The notes: generated by a model not told the origin, from the letters alone. A stretch of DNA of 64,000 nucleotides from Nostoc sp. CENA543 (GCF_002896875.1 NZ_CP023278.1:558001-622000); one strand, 5' to 3'; shown: positions 1 through 10,101, counted from the first letter of the stretch. Translations and numbers: made by a program.

Positions 1-60
1 TGTTGATTAAGTTGATCAAGCTGCATAAGCAACCCCTAATCTGAAGTGAGAAAATTAAGG

Positions 61-1026
61 ATGAAAAAGCAACTGGTAGCAGCAGGATTTTCTGTTCTTT
101 GCTTGGTCTTGCCCCAAAAAGCAACTGCTGCAAGTTTGAGCCAGCTATACTTTTTTGGTGATAGCCTTTCTGATCCTGGTAATGCCTTTTCTCAAGTAGG
201 CATACCTCCGAGTCCATACGTTAACGGGCGTTTTTCTGATGGCCGAGTCTGGGCAGAATATTTGGCAAAGAATCTAGGTTTGCAGGATACTAACTTCGCT
301 TTCGGTGGTGCTACTACCGGTAATAGCAACACTATCACTCCACTCTTACCAGGACTATTTACACAGATAAATACTTTTATCAATACAAATCCTCAAGCTG
401 ATAGTGATGCTTTGTATGTCATATGGGCAGGAGCCAATGATTACCTTGGTGAGCGTGTGAGTAATCCGAATCTGCCATTGGTAAATCTAGATACTGCGGT
501 GCGATCGCTAGCTGGTGTAGGTGCTAAGAATTTTTTAGTAGTTAATTTACCCAATTTAGGTGATATTCCAGGGACAAATGGCAATCCCATTCAATCTAAT
601 TTACTCAATAATTTAACTGGATTACATAATCAAGGTTTGAGTAGTATTCTCACCACCTTAAAGCAGGATTTACCCACAACAAAAATCAACATTTTTGATA
701 TTAATGCCTTGTTTAGTCAAGCAATTAATTCTCCCGACACATTTAAATTTGCCAACGTCTCTCAATCTTGTCTATCCCGGTTAGATATATGTGAACCACA
801 AAAGAACAAATTTTTATTTTGGGATAATCTTCATCCGACAACATACACACATCAAATCATCGCGCGCACAGCCGCTAGACAAATTCGCTCTCAATACGTC
901 CCAGAACCTTCCTTGGCTTTGGGAATGTTGACGTTGGGTGCTTTAGGTGCAGCAAGTGTACTGAAGAGACAACGTCACGTCGCTGCGCTCCGAATTCAAA
1001 GTTCAAAATTTAAAATTCAAAATTAG
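61..1026 (+). CDS. Exported GDSL-family esterase/lipase with PEP-CTERM tail
   Basis: Serine hydrolase of the SGNH/GDSL family, probably an exported esterase. An N-terminal signal peptide (MKKQ, then a hydrophobic run ending KATAA) precedes the nucleophile block FFGDSLSD. The block III motif GANDY and the catalytic DNLHP (Asp-x-x-His) follow in the expected order. The C-terminus carries VPEPS, a hydrophobic helix and KRQR, which is a PEP-CTERM sorting signal. An in-frame GTG at 46 is an alternative start; the ATG at 61 gives a more compact signal peptide, and neither has a clear ribosome binding site. The last 11 or so residues (RIQSSKFKIQN) are encoded by an AT-rich intergenic-type repeat, so the original stop was probably lost. 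The substrate is unknown. Confidence 0.85.
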   Translation: MKKQLVAAGFSVLCLVLPQKATAASLSQLYFFGDSLSDPGNAFSQVGIPPSPYVNGRFSDGRVWAEYLAKNLGLQDTNFAFGGATTGNSNTITPLLPGLFTQINTFINTNPQADSDALYVIWAGANDYLGERVSNPNLPLVNLDTAVRSLAGVGAKNFLVVNLPNLGDIPGTNGNPIQSNLLNNLTGLHNQGLSSILTTLKQDLPTTKINIFDINALFSQAINSPDTFKFANVSQSCLSRLDICEPQKNKFLFWDNLHPTTYTHQIIARTAARQIRSQYVPEPSLALGMLTLGALGAASVLKRQRHVAALRIQSSKFKIQN

Positions 1027-1056
1027 AATTCCCATAAGTGAATTTAATGAGAAGTC

Positions 1057-1079
1057 AGAGCAGAGGTTTCTTCTGCTCT
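1057..1079 (+). terminator. Possible terminator hairpin after the GDSL gene
   Basis: An 8-bp perfect stem (AGAGCAGA / TCTGCTCT) with a 7-base loop lies 30 bases past the stop. There is no good T-run after it, so this is a weak call. Confidence 0.35.
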
Positions 1080-1220
1080 AAACTTCGTAAGAGAGGAGCT
1101 TGTACAATCAAGGAAGAATTGGTCAAAAGTTAGTCTGGATGACAAATAGTCGGCTACCTCATTCACAACTCATCGAAAAAACAGGTAAAGTATGAGCAAG
1201 TTATGTAACTAAAAATATCC

Positions 1221-2264
1221 ATGCAGGATTACAGCCAGTTATTTGCCATGATTGCAGAATTAGTCATGCACCATTCTCCTAGCGGTGCGGAAATGGAGAT
1301 TAATCAACTGTTATGGCAAAAATTTGCTGCTTTAGGTGTGGAAGTTGTCAAGGATCGCGCCGATAATATTATTGCCAAAATTCCTGGGAAAAATTCCGAT
1401 AGAGCGATCGCCATCACTGCCCACAAAGACGAAATTGGCGCGATAGTTAAAAGTATCGGTGATCAAGGTAGGGTAGAAGTCCGCAAGCTTGGCGGTGCTT
1501 TCCCTTGGGTATATGGGGAAGGCGTAGTGGATTTGTTGGGAGACAACGAAACTGTCAGTGGAATTCTCAGTTTTGGTTCGCGTCACGTCTCCCATGAATC
1601 CCCACAAAAAGTCCAGCAAGAAGATACAGCCGTTAAATGGGAAAATGCCTGGATAGAAACTAAGCGCACTCCAGAAGAATTAGAAGCAGCTGGGATTCGT
1701 CCGGGAACGAGAATGGTGATTGGTAAACACCGTAAACATCCCATCAGACTTAAAGACCACATCGCCAGCTATACCCTAGATAATAAAGCATCGGTAGCGA
1801 TACTATTGGCTTTAGCAGAACATCTAAAACAGCCAGCAGTTGATGTGTATTTAGTCGCATCTGCAAAAGAAGAAGTGGGAGCGATTGGGGCATTATTTTT
1901 TACCCAAAATCACAGTTTAGATGCGTTGATTGCTTTAGAAATTTGTCCGTTATCCGAGGAATATCCGGTGAAAGACGGGGAAAATCCGGTTTTATTATCT
2001 CAGGATGCCTATGGTATCTATGATGAGGGTTTAAACGGACAATTGCGTCAATGCGCCAAGCAATTAAATCTGTCTCTACAACTAACAACCTTAAGCGGCT
2101 TTGGTAGTGATGCTTCCATCGCCATGAAATTTGGTCATGTAGGGCGTGCTGCTTGTTTAGCATTCCCCACCCAAAACACCCACGGATATGAAATCGCTCA
2201 TTTAGGGGCGATCGCTAACTGTATTATTCTATTGAAAGCTTTTTGTGAAACTGAATTTGAGTGA
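1221..2264 (+). CDS. M42-family metallo-aminopeptidase / glutamyl aminopeptidase-like
   Basis: Cytosolic two-metal peptidase of the M42 (glutamyl aminopeptidase/endoglucanase M) family, which trims peptides. Candidate metal and catalytic residues appear in the family order: H68 and D70 in TAHKDEIG, D187 in TLDNKAS, the catalytic pair E217/E218 in SAKEEVGA, E240 in ALEICP, and H321 in NTHGYE. The 347-residue length is usual for the family. The ATG has no obvious Shine-Dalgarno sequence, which is common in cyanobacteria. It stands alone between the GDSL gene and a tRNA on the other strand. Peptide specificity cannot be read from the sequence. Confidence 0.9.
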   Translation: MQDYSQLFAMIAELVMHHSPSGAEMEINQLLWQKFAALGVEVVKDRADNIIAKIPGKNSDRAIAITAHKDEIGAIVKSIGDQGRVEVRKLGGAFPWVYGEGVVDLLGDNETVSGILSFGSRHVSHESPQKVQQEDTAVKWENAWIETKRTPEELEAAGIRPGTRMVIGKHRKHPIRLKDHIASYTLDNKASVAILLALAEHLKQPAVDVYLVASAKEEVGAIGALFFTQNHSLDALIALEICPLSEEYPVKDGENPVLLSQDAYGIYDEGLNGQLRQCAKQLNLSLQLTTLSGFGSDASIAMKFGHVGRAACLAFPTQNTHGYEIAHLGAIANCIILLKAFCETEFE

Positions 2265-2332
2265 GTAACAACTTCGCTGACATCCTAAAAACTAGTATTC
2301 TGACTCAGCACTCATAAATCAGCACTTTCTTA

Positions 2333-2404
2333 AGCCGATGACGGGATTTGAACCCGTGGCCTGCTGATTACGAATCAGCTGCTCTACCACTGAGCCACAT
2401 CGGC
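2333..2404 (-). tRNA. tRNA-Thr(CGU)
   Basis: Read on the minus strand it folds as a cloverleaf. The 7-bp acceptor stem is GCCGATG/CATCGGC, the D-arm contains GGCTCAGTGGTAGAGC, the anticodon stem is GCTGA/TCAGC with loop TTCGTAA, and the T-arm is GGGTTCAAATCCC. The loop places CGT at positions 34-36, so it reads ACG (Thr). The discriminator base is T, and CCA is not encoded. Confidence 0.95.
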
Positions 2405-2440
2405 ACACACGATACAAGATTATAGCATGATTATTTACCT

Positions 2441-2707
2441 ATGGTGAAACCAAATTCCAAAAACAGTCTGAACCCAGAAAAATTTGCTCGTCTCAAAGCT
2501 GAGGCCATATCACCCTATCGTGGCTTGCGCCAATTTTTTTATATTGCCGTTGGTGCTTCCGGTTTTATCGGTGCGTTTGTTTTCTTTTTTCAATTGTTAG
2601 CAGGTAGAGACATTGAACACACTTTACCTAATTTTGCTCTTCAATTAGCCATAGTAGCTTTGATGATTTTTCTTTGGCGTTGGGAAAAACGTCGGCAAGG
2701 TCGGTAA
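2441..2707 (+). CDS. DUF3493-type small membrane protein
   Basis: 88-residue protein with a basic N-terminus, the segment EAISPYRGLRQFFY, and two hydrophobic helices (about residues 30-50 and 60-78) ending in a basic tail RWEKRRQGR. This pattern matches the cyanobacterial/plastid DUF3493 family, which I recall only as a family of small membrane proteins without a settled role. The protein most likely sits in the thylakoid or plasma membrane. It starts 36 bases past the tRNA-Thr gene, which is on the opposite strand. Confidence 0.7.
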   Translation: MVKPNSKNSLNPEKFARLKAEAISPYRGLRQFFYIAVGASGFIGAFVFFFQLLAGRDIEHTLPNFALQLAIVALMIFLWRWEKRRQGR

Positions 2708-3371
2708 AAAGCCATTTTTTTACTGTTAGATAGTTCTGAACTGAGCCATTTAACCTTTAACGCCTGGTTTCTAGCAACTAATACTCAACAATTATCTTTT
2801 ATTAGAGCGTCATATTGGCAAAATAGAGTGCATTGAGGAGATAAATTGATTAAAAAACCTTGGGGCGCAAAGTGAAAGACTTTTCATTATTGATAAAAAT
2901 TTAGGTAATTTTGCTTATTTTTTTTTAAAGCCAAGGCGGATGATTTGTTTCTCGGCAGATTTTCATTGTTTATATAACTTTACATTATTTAATAAAGTAT
3001 AGATTTTGATACATTTTGCAATTTAAAGAGAGAAAACATAAAAAAAATATTAGGAAATCAGGAAATCGCAAAATTTCTGAGACACTTGTAATTGTTCAAA
3101 CGAGGTCAGCCAATATAAAGACCTTGACCATAAACCCATGATTTAAAAATGGGGTCAAATTTTATATATAGACCCCAAACTTAAGAAAACCCTAACTAGT
3201 GTTAGTGCCAGAGTCAGTTTTTGCTGATTCTGGCACTAGCCTTTTTGAACTGAGAACTTACTATGGAAGTAAGTCTCAGAACAGGTTATAACAATTTTGG
3301 ATTAAAAGCCTAGATTCGCAGACTGTGCCAAAATCTCAAAACAATACTACTTATCCCCATTTGGTATGAGA
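2708..3371. other. Gene-free region between two convergent genes
   Basis: No supported coding sequence. AT-rich, with a small hairpin GGGGTC/GACCCC (3151-3176), the strong stem listed at 3201-3240, and a fragment of the dispersed TTTTGGATTAAAAGC repeat near 3295. It separates the convergent DUF3493 and SLH genes. Confidence 0.6.
3201..3240 (+). terminator. Long stem-loop terminator
   Basis: The arms GTTAGTGCCAGAGTCAG and CTGATTCTGGCACTAGC form a stem of about 17 bp with two mismatches around TTTTTG, followed by CTTTTT. It is strong on the plus strand (end of the DUF3493 transcript). On the minus strand it could also act after the SLH gene. Confidence 0.7.
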
Positions 3372-5012
3372 TTACGGAACTCTTACCACATAGGAAGAAG
3401 GTAAAGGTTGGGCGCGTCCAGCGTTCACTAGTGCTTGGTAGACAAAAGCCGCAATTTCAGCTCTAGTGGCTTCCCGATTAGGATTGAGTTGATTAACGTT
3501 GGGATAGTTAATCACTAATTGCTTGCTGGTTGCAGCTGCAACTGGACTAACCGCGTAATTGGGGATCTGTGCTGCGTCAGTATAAATGGAAATGACATTT
3601 TGATTATCAGCCGTCAACCCTAGTCCATTTGCTAGGGCTACCAAAGCTTGGACTCTGGGAATTTGTTGTTGGGGTTTGAAAGTTCCATCAGGATAACCCG
3701 CTACAAATTGACTCTGATAAGCTGCTTGAATAGCACCATAAGCCCAGAAATTCCGGCTGACATCTCGAAACTCAATGGCAGAACGTTTAGCTGGTGGTGT
3801 TAAAGCTTTGGTAATAATGGTAGCGAATTGGGCGCGAGTTACAGGATCATTGGGTTTAAATGTCCCATCGGGAAAACCAGCAATGATATTTTGTGCAGCT
3901 AGGGCTTCTATATAACCTTTAGCCCAGTAATTTACCGATACATCTTTAAATGCTGTTCCAGAACCTGGTTGTTCTACAGTAGCCGCCACAAAATCAACTG
4001 CACCAAAAATCTTTTTCTGGTCGATATCGTTACCTACGGCGAGAATGCGAACTGTTCTGGTGGCATTATTCACGTCATAACGAGTGTTAGAGCGAATTAA
4101 GTTACCGCCAGGATTTTCATTACTGCCTAAATTGGGTTCAGCTGAAATAGTGGCGACAACACCATCTCGTTTATTGTTTTGAATGACGTTATTACGCAGA
4201 ATGGGTTTGGCTGATTCTGAGATAAATAAGCCATCTTGATTCTGCACAATTTGGTTTTCTACAACCAAAGGTGTAGAAGTACCACCAATTGCGATCCCAA
4301 AACCTGTGTCTTGAAATAAGTTATTGCGAATTTCACCTTGAGCAGCCTTAGCAACGGAAACGCCGTTACCAGTATTTTGAACAAAAATGTTACTTTCAAT
4401 TTTGGGATTGCCCGTACCTGTGACAAAAACGCCATCCCTAACGCTTTTTGTAAAAGTATTGTTTTTGATAATCGGATTAGTTGATTCTACCCAGACACCT
4501 GTGCCACGTTGATTGGGGTTGGTGACAGTTAGACCTGCAACTGTAGTGTTTTCAGTGGCTAAAATCGTTACATCTTGTCTAGCAAAGGTGCGACTAGTGT
4601 AAAATCCACCACCTGTAATGACTATTCCTTGCCCTTTACTAGCTTCATCGCCCCGCAGTGTCACCCCCGGCTTGAGAGTTAGGGGAAATTGTTCTCCAGA
4701 TTGACTGTCATAAGTTCCAGGGGCTAGTTGAATAATCGTACCTGCTTGAGCTTGGTTGAGAGCGTAGGTAATGGTTTTATAGGGTGTATTAGCTGTATTA
4801 CCAGCACCTGCGGTATCTGCACCAGTGGCAGGATTAACATAAATCACGGGTGCATTGACGGGAACTTGAGCGATGGTATGAGACTGGCTGGCTTTAGGGT
4901 TGGCTTGGACAGCATGAGAAATTAGTGTGATTGTGCTAGTAGCCAAAAATAAGGCGATGATTCCAGTTGATAGGGATTTCACCGAAAATATAGTTAAGCC
5001 CTGATGTTTCAT
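3372..5012 (-). CDS. Exported beta-helix (DUF1565) protein with C-terminal SLH domains
   Basis: 546-residue secreted surface protein. An N-terminal hydrophobic signal (about residues 15-35) leads into IYVNPATGADTAGAG and a DUF1565/right-handed parallel beta-helix region (about 55-330). Repeating N-x-I/V turns there, such as NNTFTKS, SNIFVQN and NNLFQD, are typical of pectate-lyase-like coils. Three SLH-type repeats follow (about 350-410, 415-470, 475-535) with FKDVSVNYWAKGYI, FPDGTFKPNDPVTRAQF and NREATRAEIAAFV. In cyanobacteria SLH domains tether proteins to peptidoglycan-linked polymer or the outer envelope. No catalytic residues can be assigned, so polysaccharide binding or cleavage is only an inference. 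Hairpins lie beyond its 3' end. Confidence 0.85.
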   Translation of the reverse strand: MKHQGLTIFSVKSLSTGIIALFLATSTITLISHAVQANPKASQSHTIAQVPVNAPVIYVNPATGADTAGAGNTANTPYKTITYALNQAQAGTIIQLAPGTYDSQSGEQFPLTLKPGVTLRGDEASKGQGIVITGGGFYTSRTFARQDVTILATENTTVAGLTVTNPNQRGTGVWVESTNPIIKNNTFTKSVRDGVFVTGTGNPKIESNIFVQNTGNGVSVAKAAQGEIRNNLFQDTGFGIAIGGTSTPLVVENQIVQNQDGLFISESAKPILRNNVIQNNKRDGVVATISAEPNLGSNENPGGNLIRSNTRYDVNNATRTVRILAVGNDIDQKKIFGAVDFVAATVEQPGSGTAFKDVSVNYWAKGYIEALAAQNIIAGFPDGTFKPNDPVTRAQFATIITKALTPPAKRSAIEFRDVSRNFWAYGAIQAAYQSQFVAGYPDGTFKPQQQIPRVQALVALANGLGLTADNQNVISIYTDAAQIPNYAVSPVAAATSKQLVINYPNVNQLNPNREATRAEIAAFVYQALVNAGRAQPLPSSYVVRVP

Positions 5013-5442
5013 TTTTACGTCTGTAGCTTGCTGAATGTGGGTTACTTGAATGAGTGTTATGTAGCCAATATCTAGCTACCAAACTTATGCAAAACTATAG
5101 CGGATGACTAAGGTATCAGCAGCTATGTTTCGCAAGAAAATACATAAATCGTCTAGATTGCGGCGAAAAATCTCAGGTAAAAAGTTATGGGATAAAAAGC
5201 GATCGCTCCTAACTTTTGTATATTAGATCACAAATTTTTCTCCACAATCTATGTTTTTAATTCATAAAAATTTATATACTTCAGGAATCTCAATCAAGCT
5301 GACGGGTGTAGGGCAGGAAAAAAGTGTTGCTTCTGGATTTTGTTGGCGCGTAGTCGTGCTATTAATGCCAATTTTGGATTTGGGAGCCACTTGCTACAAC
5401 TTCGTCTGCATCGGAGGCTCACGTTAATCATCAGCAACATAA
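5013..5442. other. Intergenic region upstream of the SLH gene
   Basis: No coding sequence supported. It must carry the promoter of the minus-strand SLH gene near 5013-5150. One HIP1-like GCGATCGC lies near 5201. Nothing else stands out. Confidence 0.5.
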
Positions 5443-5473
5443 AGGGGATCTAGATTAAATAACTAGATCCCCT
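5443..5473 (-). terminator. Perfect 11-bp stem-loop at the end of the infB operon
   Basis: AGGGGATCTAG and CTAGATCCCCT enclose ATTAAATAA. It is about 110 bases past the last operon gene. The T-run is weak (TTATGTTG), but the stem is perfect, so it is the best candidate for the operon end. Confidence 0.6.
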
Positions 5474-5585
5474 CTATGTCTGCCTAGATTGAAATTTTTT
5501 CTTAACATCAAGCGTGATGAAGACAGACAGGCAAATTAACTGAAAACAAATCAGTTAACTCTTCTTATTTTCTGTCTCATGCCTC

Positions 5586-5765
5586 CTAATAAGCTAATGT
5601 TTCTAAAGTTTCCCGTAGATATCGCTGCACCTGCTGTTCTAGACGCATTTCTTGCAGTCTAGGATAGCTTTCTAGTTGCCATCTTTGGAAACCAGAACTT
5701 GCTGCGATCGCGTATTGAAGATTTTGCCAAATTTCTGGATCACTATAAGCTGTTATTTTAGCCAT
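5586..5765 (-). CDS. Small 59-residue conserved-looking protein, last gene of the infB operon
   Basis: Short frame that starts MAKITAYSDPEIWQNLQYAI and ends RETLETLAY, with TAG as stop. Three observations support it. GGAATATGG at the start includes a Shine-Dalgarno-like GAAGGAA a few bases upstream. It begins only 6 bases after the stop position of the membrane protein read on the same strand, so the two are coupled. It has normal Nostoc codon use, including an in-frame GCGATCGC. It is soluble, largely helical and rich in Gln, Arg and Leu. I do not recognise the family. Position at the 3' end of the rimP-nusA-infB transcript is the only functional clue. Confidence 0.6.
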   Translation of the reverse strand: MAKITAYSDPEIWQNLQYAIAASSGFQRWQLESYPRLQEMRLEQQVQRYLRETLETLAY

Positions 5766-5771
5766 ATTCCT

Positions 5772-6383
5772 TCATTCCTCAGTTTTAACTTTGACAGTCA
5801 ACTGGGGCAAGATTTTATTAACCCGCACCCCTAAAATCGTGAAATCCTGGTTAATCTTTTCTAAAGGTAACGGTTCTATAGCCGCAAATTCTGTGTCATT
5901 TGTCACTAAAACTCGTGCTACACTGACTGGAATCTGAAGAAATAAATTACTTGCCAGAAAGGTTAAGCCAGCCATTAACAAGGCCAAACTCCGCCATTGT
6001 GGTAAGAAACTCGCTACATTCACCATCAGAGGAGTTACTTGATAGAGTTGCCATAGCAGCACAATTGAGATCATGGCTGCCAGTAGTGCCAATAACCGAT
6101 TTAATTTTGTATTAATTAAACAGAGAATTTTTCTTTGCTGCTCAGTCAGATTTTCTGGCTTGAGAGCTACACCCAAAATACCAAATATATAAAAAGGTCG
6201 GCGCAATTGCATCCACAACAGGGGAATCACGCCCACCACCGCTACTAGTAACAACTCCATCCATACAGGTAGTAGCGGTTCACCTACAGACAAAAACAAT
6301 AAACACAGCAGTAAAAAAACGGGCAGTGTTGCCAAGCCTGCCAGATGAATCCACAAAATTGGTTCAGAACGAAATGAGCGCAT
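5772..6383 (-). CDS. Membrane protein downstream of infB (four TM helices)
   Basis: 203-residue integral membrane protein. Four hydrophobic segments are visible (about residues 10-33, 37-57, 90-112 and 130-152), followed by a soluble C-terminal domain of about 50 residues (VARVLVTNDTEF...LTVKVKTEE). It resembles what is sometimes called the low-complexity tail membrane protein, which I recall near infB in cyanobacteria; this copy lacks a long low-complexity tail. It lies 111 bases downstream of infB on the same strand, separated by G-rich repeat sequence, and 6 bases upstream of the 59-residue gene. Function unknown. Confidence 0.7.
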   Translation of the reverse strand: MRSFRSEPILWIHLAGLATLPVFLLLCLLFLSVGEPLLPVWMELLLVAVVGVIPLLWMQLRRPFYIFGILGVALKPENLTEQQRKILCLINTKLNRLLALLAAMISIVLLWQLYQVTPLMVNVASFLPQWRSLALLMAGLTFLASNLFLQIPVSVARVLVTNDTEFAAIEPLPLEKINQDFTILGVRVNKILPQLTVKVKTEE

Positions 6384-6494
6384 AAATTACAGTCCTGGGT
6401 TTTGATTAGGCAGGGGGCGGGGAGCAGAGAGCCAGGAGAAGATTTCCGTGTTTCTCCCTGCTCTCTACCCCTTGTCCTCTTCCTTGACTCAGCA

Positions 6495-9400
6495 CTATCT
6501 TGTCAATGCCAGTGTACGGCGTTTAGTTACCATCTGGTATGCGTCGATGATGTCACCTTCTGCCCAGTCATGGAATTTATCTATGCCCACACCGCATTCG
6601 TAACCGGCGTTGACTTCCCGTGCATCTTCTTTCATCCGCTTGAGGGAGTCTAGTACCCCTTCGTAGATGACTTTGCTGCCACGGCGTATCCGCACTTTAC
6701 AGTTGCGGACAAGTTTGCCAGACTGCACGTAGCAACCTGCAACCGCGCCACGACCGACTGGGAAGACAGCCCGGACTTCGGTTTGACCCAAGGATTCTTC
6801 TACCAATTCGGGTTCTAATAGACCTTCTACAGCCCCTTGGATATCTTCCATGAGTTTGTAGATGATGTTATATTCCCGCACGTCTACACCAGCTTCATCG
6901 GCGGCTTGCCTTGCACCACTGGCGTAGGTGGTGTTAAAGCCAATAATGACTGCGCCACTGGCTGCGGCTAGGTCAATATCGGTCTGGGTGATTTCTCCGG
7001 CTGTGGCCAAGAGCATCCGAATTTGGACTTCGTTTTGGGGAATTTGTTTGAGCATTCCCACAATGGCTTCCACTGATCCCTGTACGTCGGCCTTGAGGAT
7101 CAAGTTGAGTTCTTTCAACTCGCCCTCTTGAGCCTGGGCTGATAGGGTGGTGAGGGTAACGCGTCCTTGTAATAGACGAGACAAGCGTTGTTTGTCGGCA
7201 CGGTCGGAAGCGATCGCTCTGGCTTCTTTTTCGTTCTCGAATGCCTCAAACTCATCACCGGCGGCGGGGACATCGCTTAAACCGAGTACCTCAACAGCGA
7301 AGGATGGAGAAGCTACGTCCACACGTTTGCCGCGATCGTCAACCATTGCTCTGACTTTCCCGAAGGCTGAACCAGCCACCAGCATATCTCCCACGCGGAG
7401 AGTCCCATTTTGAATCAGTAAGGTAGCGACTGCGCCTTTAGCTTTATCTAGGTGCGCCTCGATGACTGTGCCTCTGGCAGAACGATCTGGGTTAGCGGAG
7501 AGTTCAGCGACTTCTGCCACCAAGAGAATCATTTCTAGGAGTGTGTCGAGGTTTTCACCTTTGATCGCACTCACCGGTACCATAATTGTCTCGCCGCCCC
7601 ATTCTTCTGGGGTGAGACCGTACTGGGTGAGTTCTTGTTTAACGCGATCGGGTTGCGCCCCTTCTTTATCAATTTTGTTGATGGCTACAACAATAGGTAC
7701 TTCAGCCGCTTGCGCGTGGCTAATTGCTTCTACTGTTTGGGGACGTACACCGTCATCTGCCGCTACTACCAGGACAGCGATATCTGTCACTCTCGCACCC
7801 CGCGCCCGCATAGCAGTAAAGGCTTCGTGACCAGGGGTATCCAGGAAGACGATTTGCTGTTGTTTGCCTTCATGCTCAACGTCTACGTGGTACGCACCAA
7901 TGTGCTGGGTAATCCCGCCAGCTTCACCGGCTGCGACCTTAGTTTTACGGATGGAATCGAGCAGGGTGGTTTTACCGTGGTCTACGTGACCCATAATTGT
8001 CACCACTGGAGGACGACGAAGGAGATGTTCCAAATCACCCACGTCAATCATTTCCGTGACTTTACGCGCCTCTGCTTCTGGTTCGGCGGTTTCAATTTCT
8101 ACTTCTAGTTCCTTAGCGACTAGGGTGATGGTGGGAATATCCAGATTTTGGGTAATGCTGACCGCCATCCCTTTCATGAACAGGATTTTCACAATCTCTG
8201 TATCGGCTACCACTAAAGCATCCGCTAGTTCTTGTACCGTCATTGGCCCGGTTACTATCACTTTGCTCGGACGCTCACGTTTTACTTCAACTTCTTGTTG
8301 GCGACGATTTTGGTCACGAGAACCGAATTTTTTAGTTCTGGCAGTTGGAATACTACCTACACCTGTAGTAGACGGTTGTGAGGGTCTAGCGGCTTTGGGT
8401 TTGGGGGGACGCGCAATTGACAAACTCACCTGGACTGTAGCTGGGATTTCCAGTTTGTCTTCAGGATCTAGAAAATCATCATCTTCAAAATCATCTTCCA
8501 AGATGGGCTTGATGCGTTTACCTTTGACCGAGGCCTTGCTGGATTTTTCTTTGATTTCGTCAATGATTTCTTCTTCTTGCCACTTTTTGCCACCTTTAGC
8601 CAATCGGGGTGGTGTGGGACGTTTTAAGTCGAGCAGATCGGGGGCCGGTCTATCCTCAATAGATTCCATGCGTCCCGATACCCCTGCCATTTGTTTGGGA
8701 GGTGTGGCGACTGGCACTGGTGCGACGGCTTCTCCAGGACGCGCTGGTCGAGGACGACCTTCCCCGACTGGTGCATTTGACCGATTCCCACGTTCTGGTT
8801 TGGCTCCTGCGGGAGTAGGACGGGATGGTTTTTGTCCAGCAGGCTGGGGTGTCTCCGTTGATGTAGGTTTCGAGACTTTTGGTCTGGGCTGGTCACGATC
8901 CTCTTCTGCCCGCCGTGGGCGTTCTCGTTTGAGGATCGGTTTTTCTGACACACTCACCTGTTCAGGTGCATCTGACTTTTCTGCTACAGGTCTAGCTGGT
9001 GGTGCGGTTAGTTGTGGTCTTTGGGGTTTTTCCGGCTTAGGTCTAGATGGAGATCCCTTTTCCGGTTTTTCCACTGCGCTTTTTTCAGAGGCCTGTGGTT
9101 TGGGTGTGGCCTCTGTGGCTGGAGCAGGTTGTGCTTGAGTGGTTTCAGGTTGAGTACGAGGGACAGGTCGAGTAGGAGCCGTCGGCTTCATGGGTGAGAC
9201 TGGTGTGGCAAAGGGCTTTGGTGGTGCTGGAGAATTCACTTCAGATGATGGAGCAACTTGGTGATTGCTAGCTCCTGATACTTCGGGAGCATTAGAAGTA
9301 GGATTTTTCAATATTTTGGGTTTACGAATTTCCAAAATTTGTTGTTTGTGAGGTTGGTTTGAGCGACTATTTGAGCTAGTGGGTGATGAATTGGGTTTAT

Positions 9401-9611
9401 GGGATGATGTATGAAATTCTTTTTTGGGCGTTCCGTTTGTTGCTGGTAATTTTTCAGCCGCCGCCCTAATGTTTTCTGCCTCTGTTTCTGAAATTGTACT
9501 GCTATGGCTTTTGACCGCGATGTTGAGCTGGTCGCAAATTGCTAATAGCTCTTTGTTATCCAAATTCAATTCCTTTGATAATTCGTAGATTCTAACTTTG
9601 CCGTTGTTCAT
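6495..9611 (-). CDS. infB: Translation initiation factor IF-2
   Basis: GTPase that delivers initiator fMet-tRNA to the 30S subunit and promotes subunit joining. The 1038-residue protein has an IF2_N helical motif at the start ([19 protein letters not shown]). A long Pro/Lys/Arg-rich disordered region (about 60-430) follows, as in other cyanobacterial IF-2s. A second IF2_N-like segment ([20 protein letters not shown]) precedes the G domain, which has [20 protein letters not shown] and NKIDKEG. Domains II-IV close the protein ([19 protein letters not shown]). The ATG is preceded by AAGGGGAAGAG. It is the fourth gene of the rimP-nusA-ylxR-infB operon, with an unusually long 490-base spacer to ylxR. 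Confidence 0.98.
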   Translation of the reverse strand: MNNGKVRIYELSKELNLDNKELLAICDQLNIAVKSHSSTISETEAENIRAAAEKLPATNGTPKKEFHTSSHKPNSSPTSSNSRSNQPHKQQILEIRKPKILKNPTSNAPEVSGASNHQVAPSSEVNSPAPPKPFATPVSPMKPTAPTRPVPRTQPETTQAQPAPATEATPKPQASEKSAVEKPEKGSPSRPKPEKPQRPQLTAPPARPVAEKSDAPEQVSVSEKPILKRERPRRAEEDRDQPRPKVSKPTSTETPQPAGQKPSRPTPAGAKPERGNRSNAPVGEGRPRPARPGEAVAPVPVATPPKQMAGVSGRMESIEDRPAPDLLDLKRPTPPRLAKGGKKWQEEEIIDEIKEKSSKASVKGKRIKPILEDDFEDDDFLDPEDKLEIPATVQVSLSIARPPKPKAARPSQPSTTGVGSIPTARTKKFGSRDQNRRQQEVEVKRERPSKVIVTGPMTVQELADALVVADTEIVKILFMKGMAVSITQNLDIPTITLVAKELEVEIETAEPEAEARKVTEMIDVGDLEHLLRRPPVVTIMGHVDHGKTTLLDSIRKTKVAAGEAGGITQHIGAYHVDVEHEGKQQQIVFLDTPGHEAFTAMRARGARVTDIAVLVVAADDGVRPQTVEAISHAQAAEVPIVVAINKIDKEGAQPDRVKQELTQYGLTPEEWGGETIMVPVSAIKGENLDTLLEMILLVAEVAELSANPDRSARGTVIEAHLDKAKGAVATLLIQNGTLRVGDMLVAGSAFGKVRAMVDDRGKRVDVASPSFAVEVLGLSDVPAAGDEFEAFENEKEARAIASDRADKQRLSRLLQGRVTLTTLSAQAQEGELKELNLILKADVQGSVEAIVGMLKQIPQNEVQIRMLLATAGEITQTDIDLAAASGAVIIGFNTTYASGARQAADEAGVDVREYNIIYKLMEDIQGAVEGLLEPELVEESLGQTEVRAVFPVGRGAVAGCYVQSGKLVRNCKVRIRRGSKVIYEGVLDSLKRMKEDAREVNAGYECGVGIDKFHDWAEGDIIDAYQMVTKRRTLALTR

Positions 9612-10101
9612 CCACTCTTCCCCTTTAATTTACAGTTTTTTTGTGGATGGTTGCCTGGGAGTGTGACATCTCCATCCTTCGATTACTGTTTTTCGGTTGC
9701 TCTTGGTTTGTTTGCCAGTGCCTCCAATCAGGAAAGAGAGATTTGTCGGTTTAATGTTGGCATCTCCACTGTATGGGGTGGTTAAATAGCAGCCATAAAT
9801 TTTTCCTTGAGAAAATGTATTTATGGTGGCTAGTGATGCCGAACTGCACCTTGACGCTACCAGGTTGCCATTCGGTAGTTTTTTGTTTTGCTGGTTTTGA
9901 GTCTTCCACAACACAATTGCATAAAATTTTGTTGGGAGTTCTGCTTTGCTCTGCTTTAAATTTTGGGAGAGCTGTTTGCTAACTACACCCATTTACTATT
10001 TTGGCACTAAGCCCAACAATTTAAAGAGAGTGTATGGTCACTTAATGTTGGGCTTGCAGGATGATTTCCCTGGGGATCACCGCCAAGAGAGCAATTCAGA
10101 C
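9612..10101. other. 490-base spacer between ylxR and infB
   Basis: No convincing gene on either strand; the longest minus-strand frame (9630-9992) has a composition unlike a protein and no domain. On the minus strand the region forms the 5' leader of infB if transcription runs through from ylxR. It contains the inverted repeat at 10009-10055. Confidence 0.55.
10009..10055 (-). promoter_or_regulatory. 10-bp inverted repeat in the ylxR-infB spacer
   Basis: AAGCCCAACA and TGTTGGGCTT pair perfectly across 27 bases. There is no T-run, so it is more likely an mRNA structure or protein site than a terminator. Confidence 0.35.

Noticed and set aside
8056-9138. Long plus-strand open frame (360 residues) opposite infB
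   Set aside because: It mirrors the Pro/Lys/Arg-rich codons of the IF-2 linker; its Ser/Gly/Arg-rich translation has no domain and infB is certain on the other strand.
9630-9992. 120-residue minus-strand frame between ylxR and infB
   Set aside because: Composition is not protein-like, there is no ribosome binding site and no recognisable domain; it would be an unusual gene inside a well-known operon.
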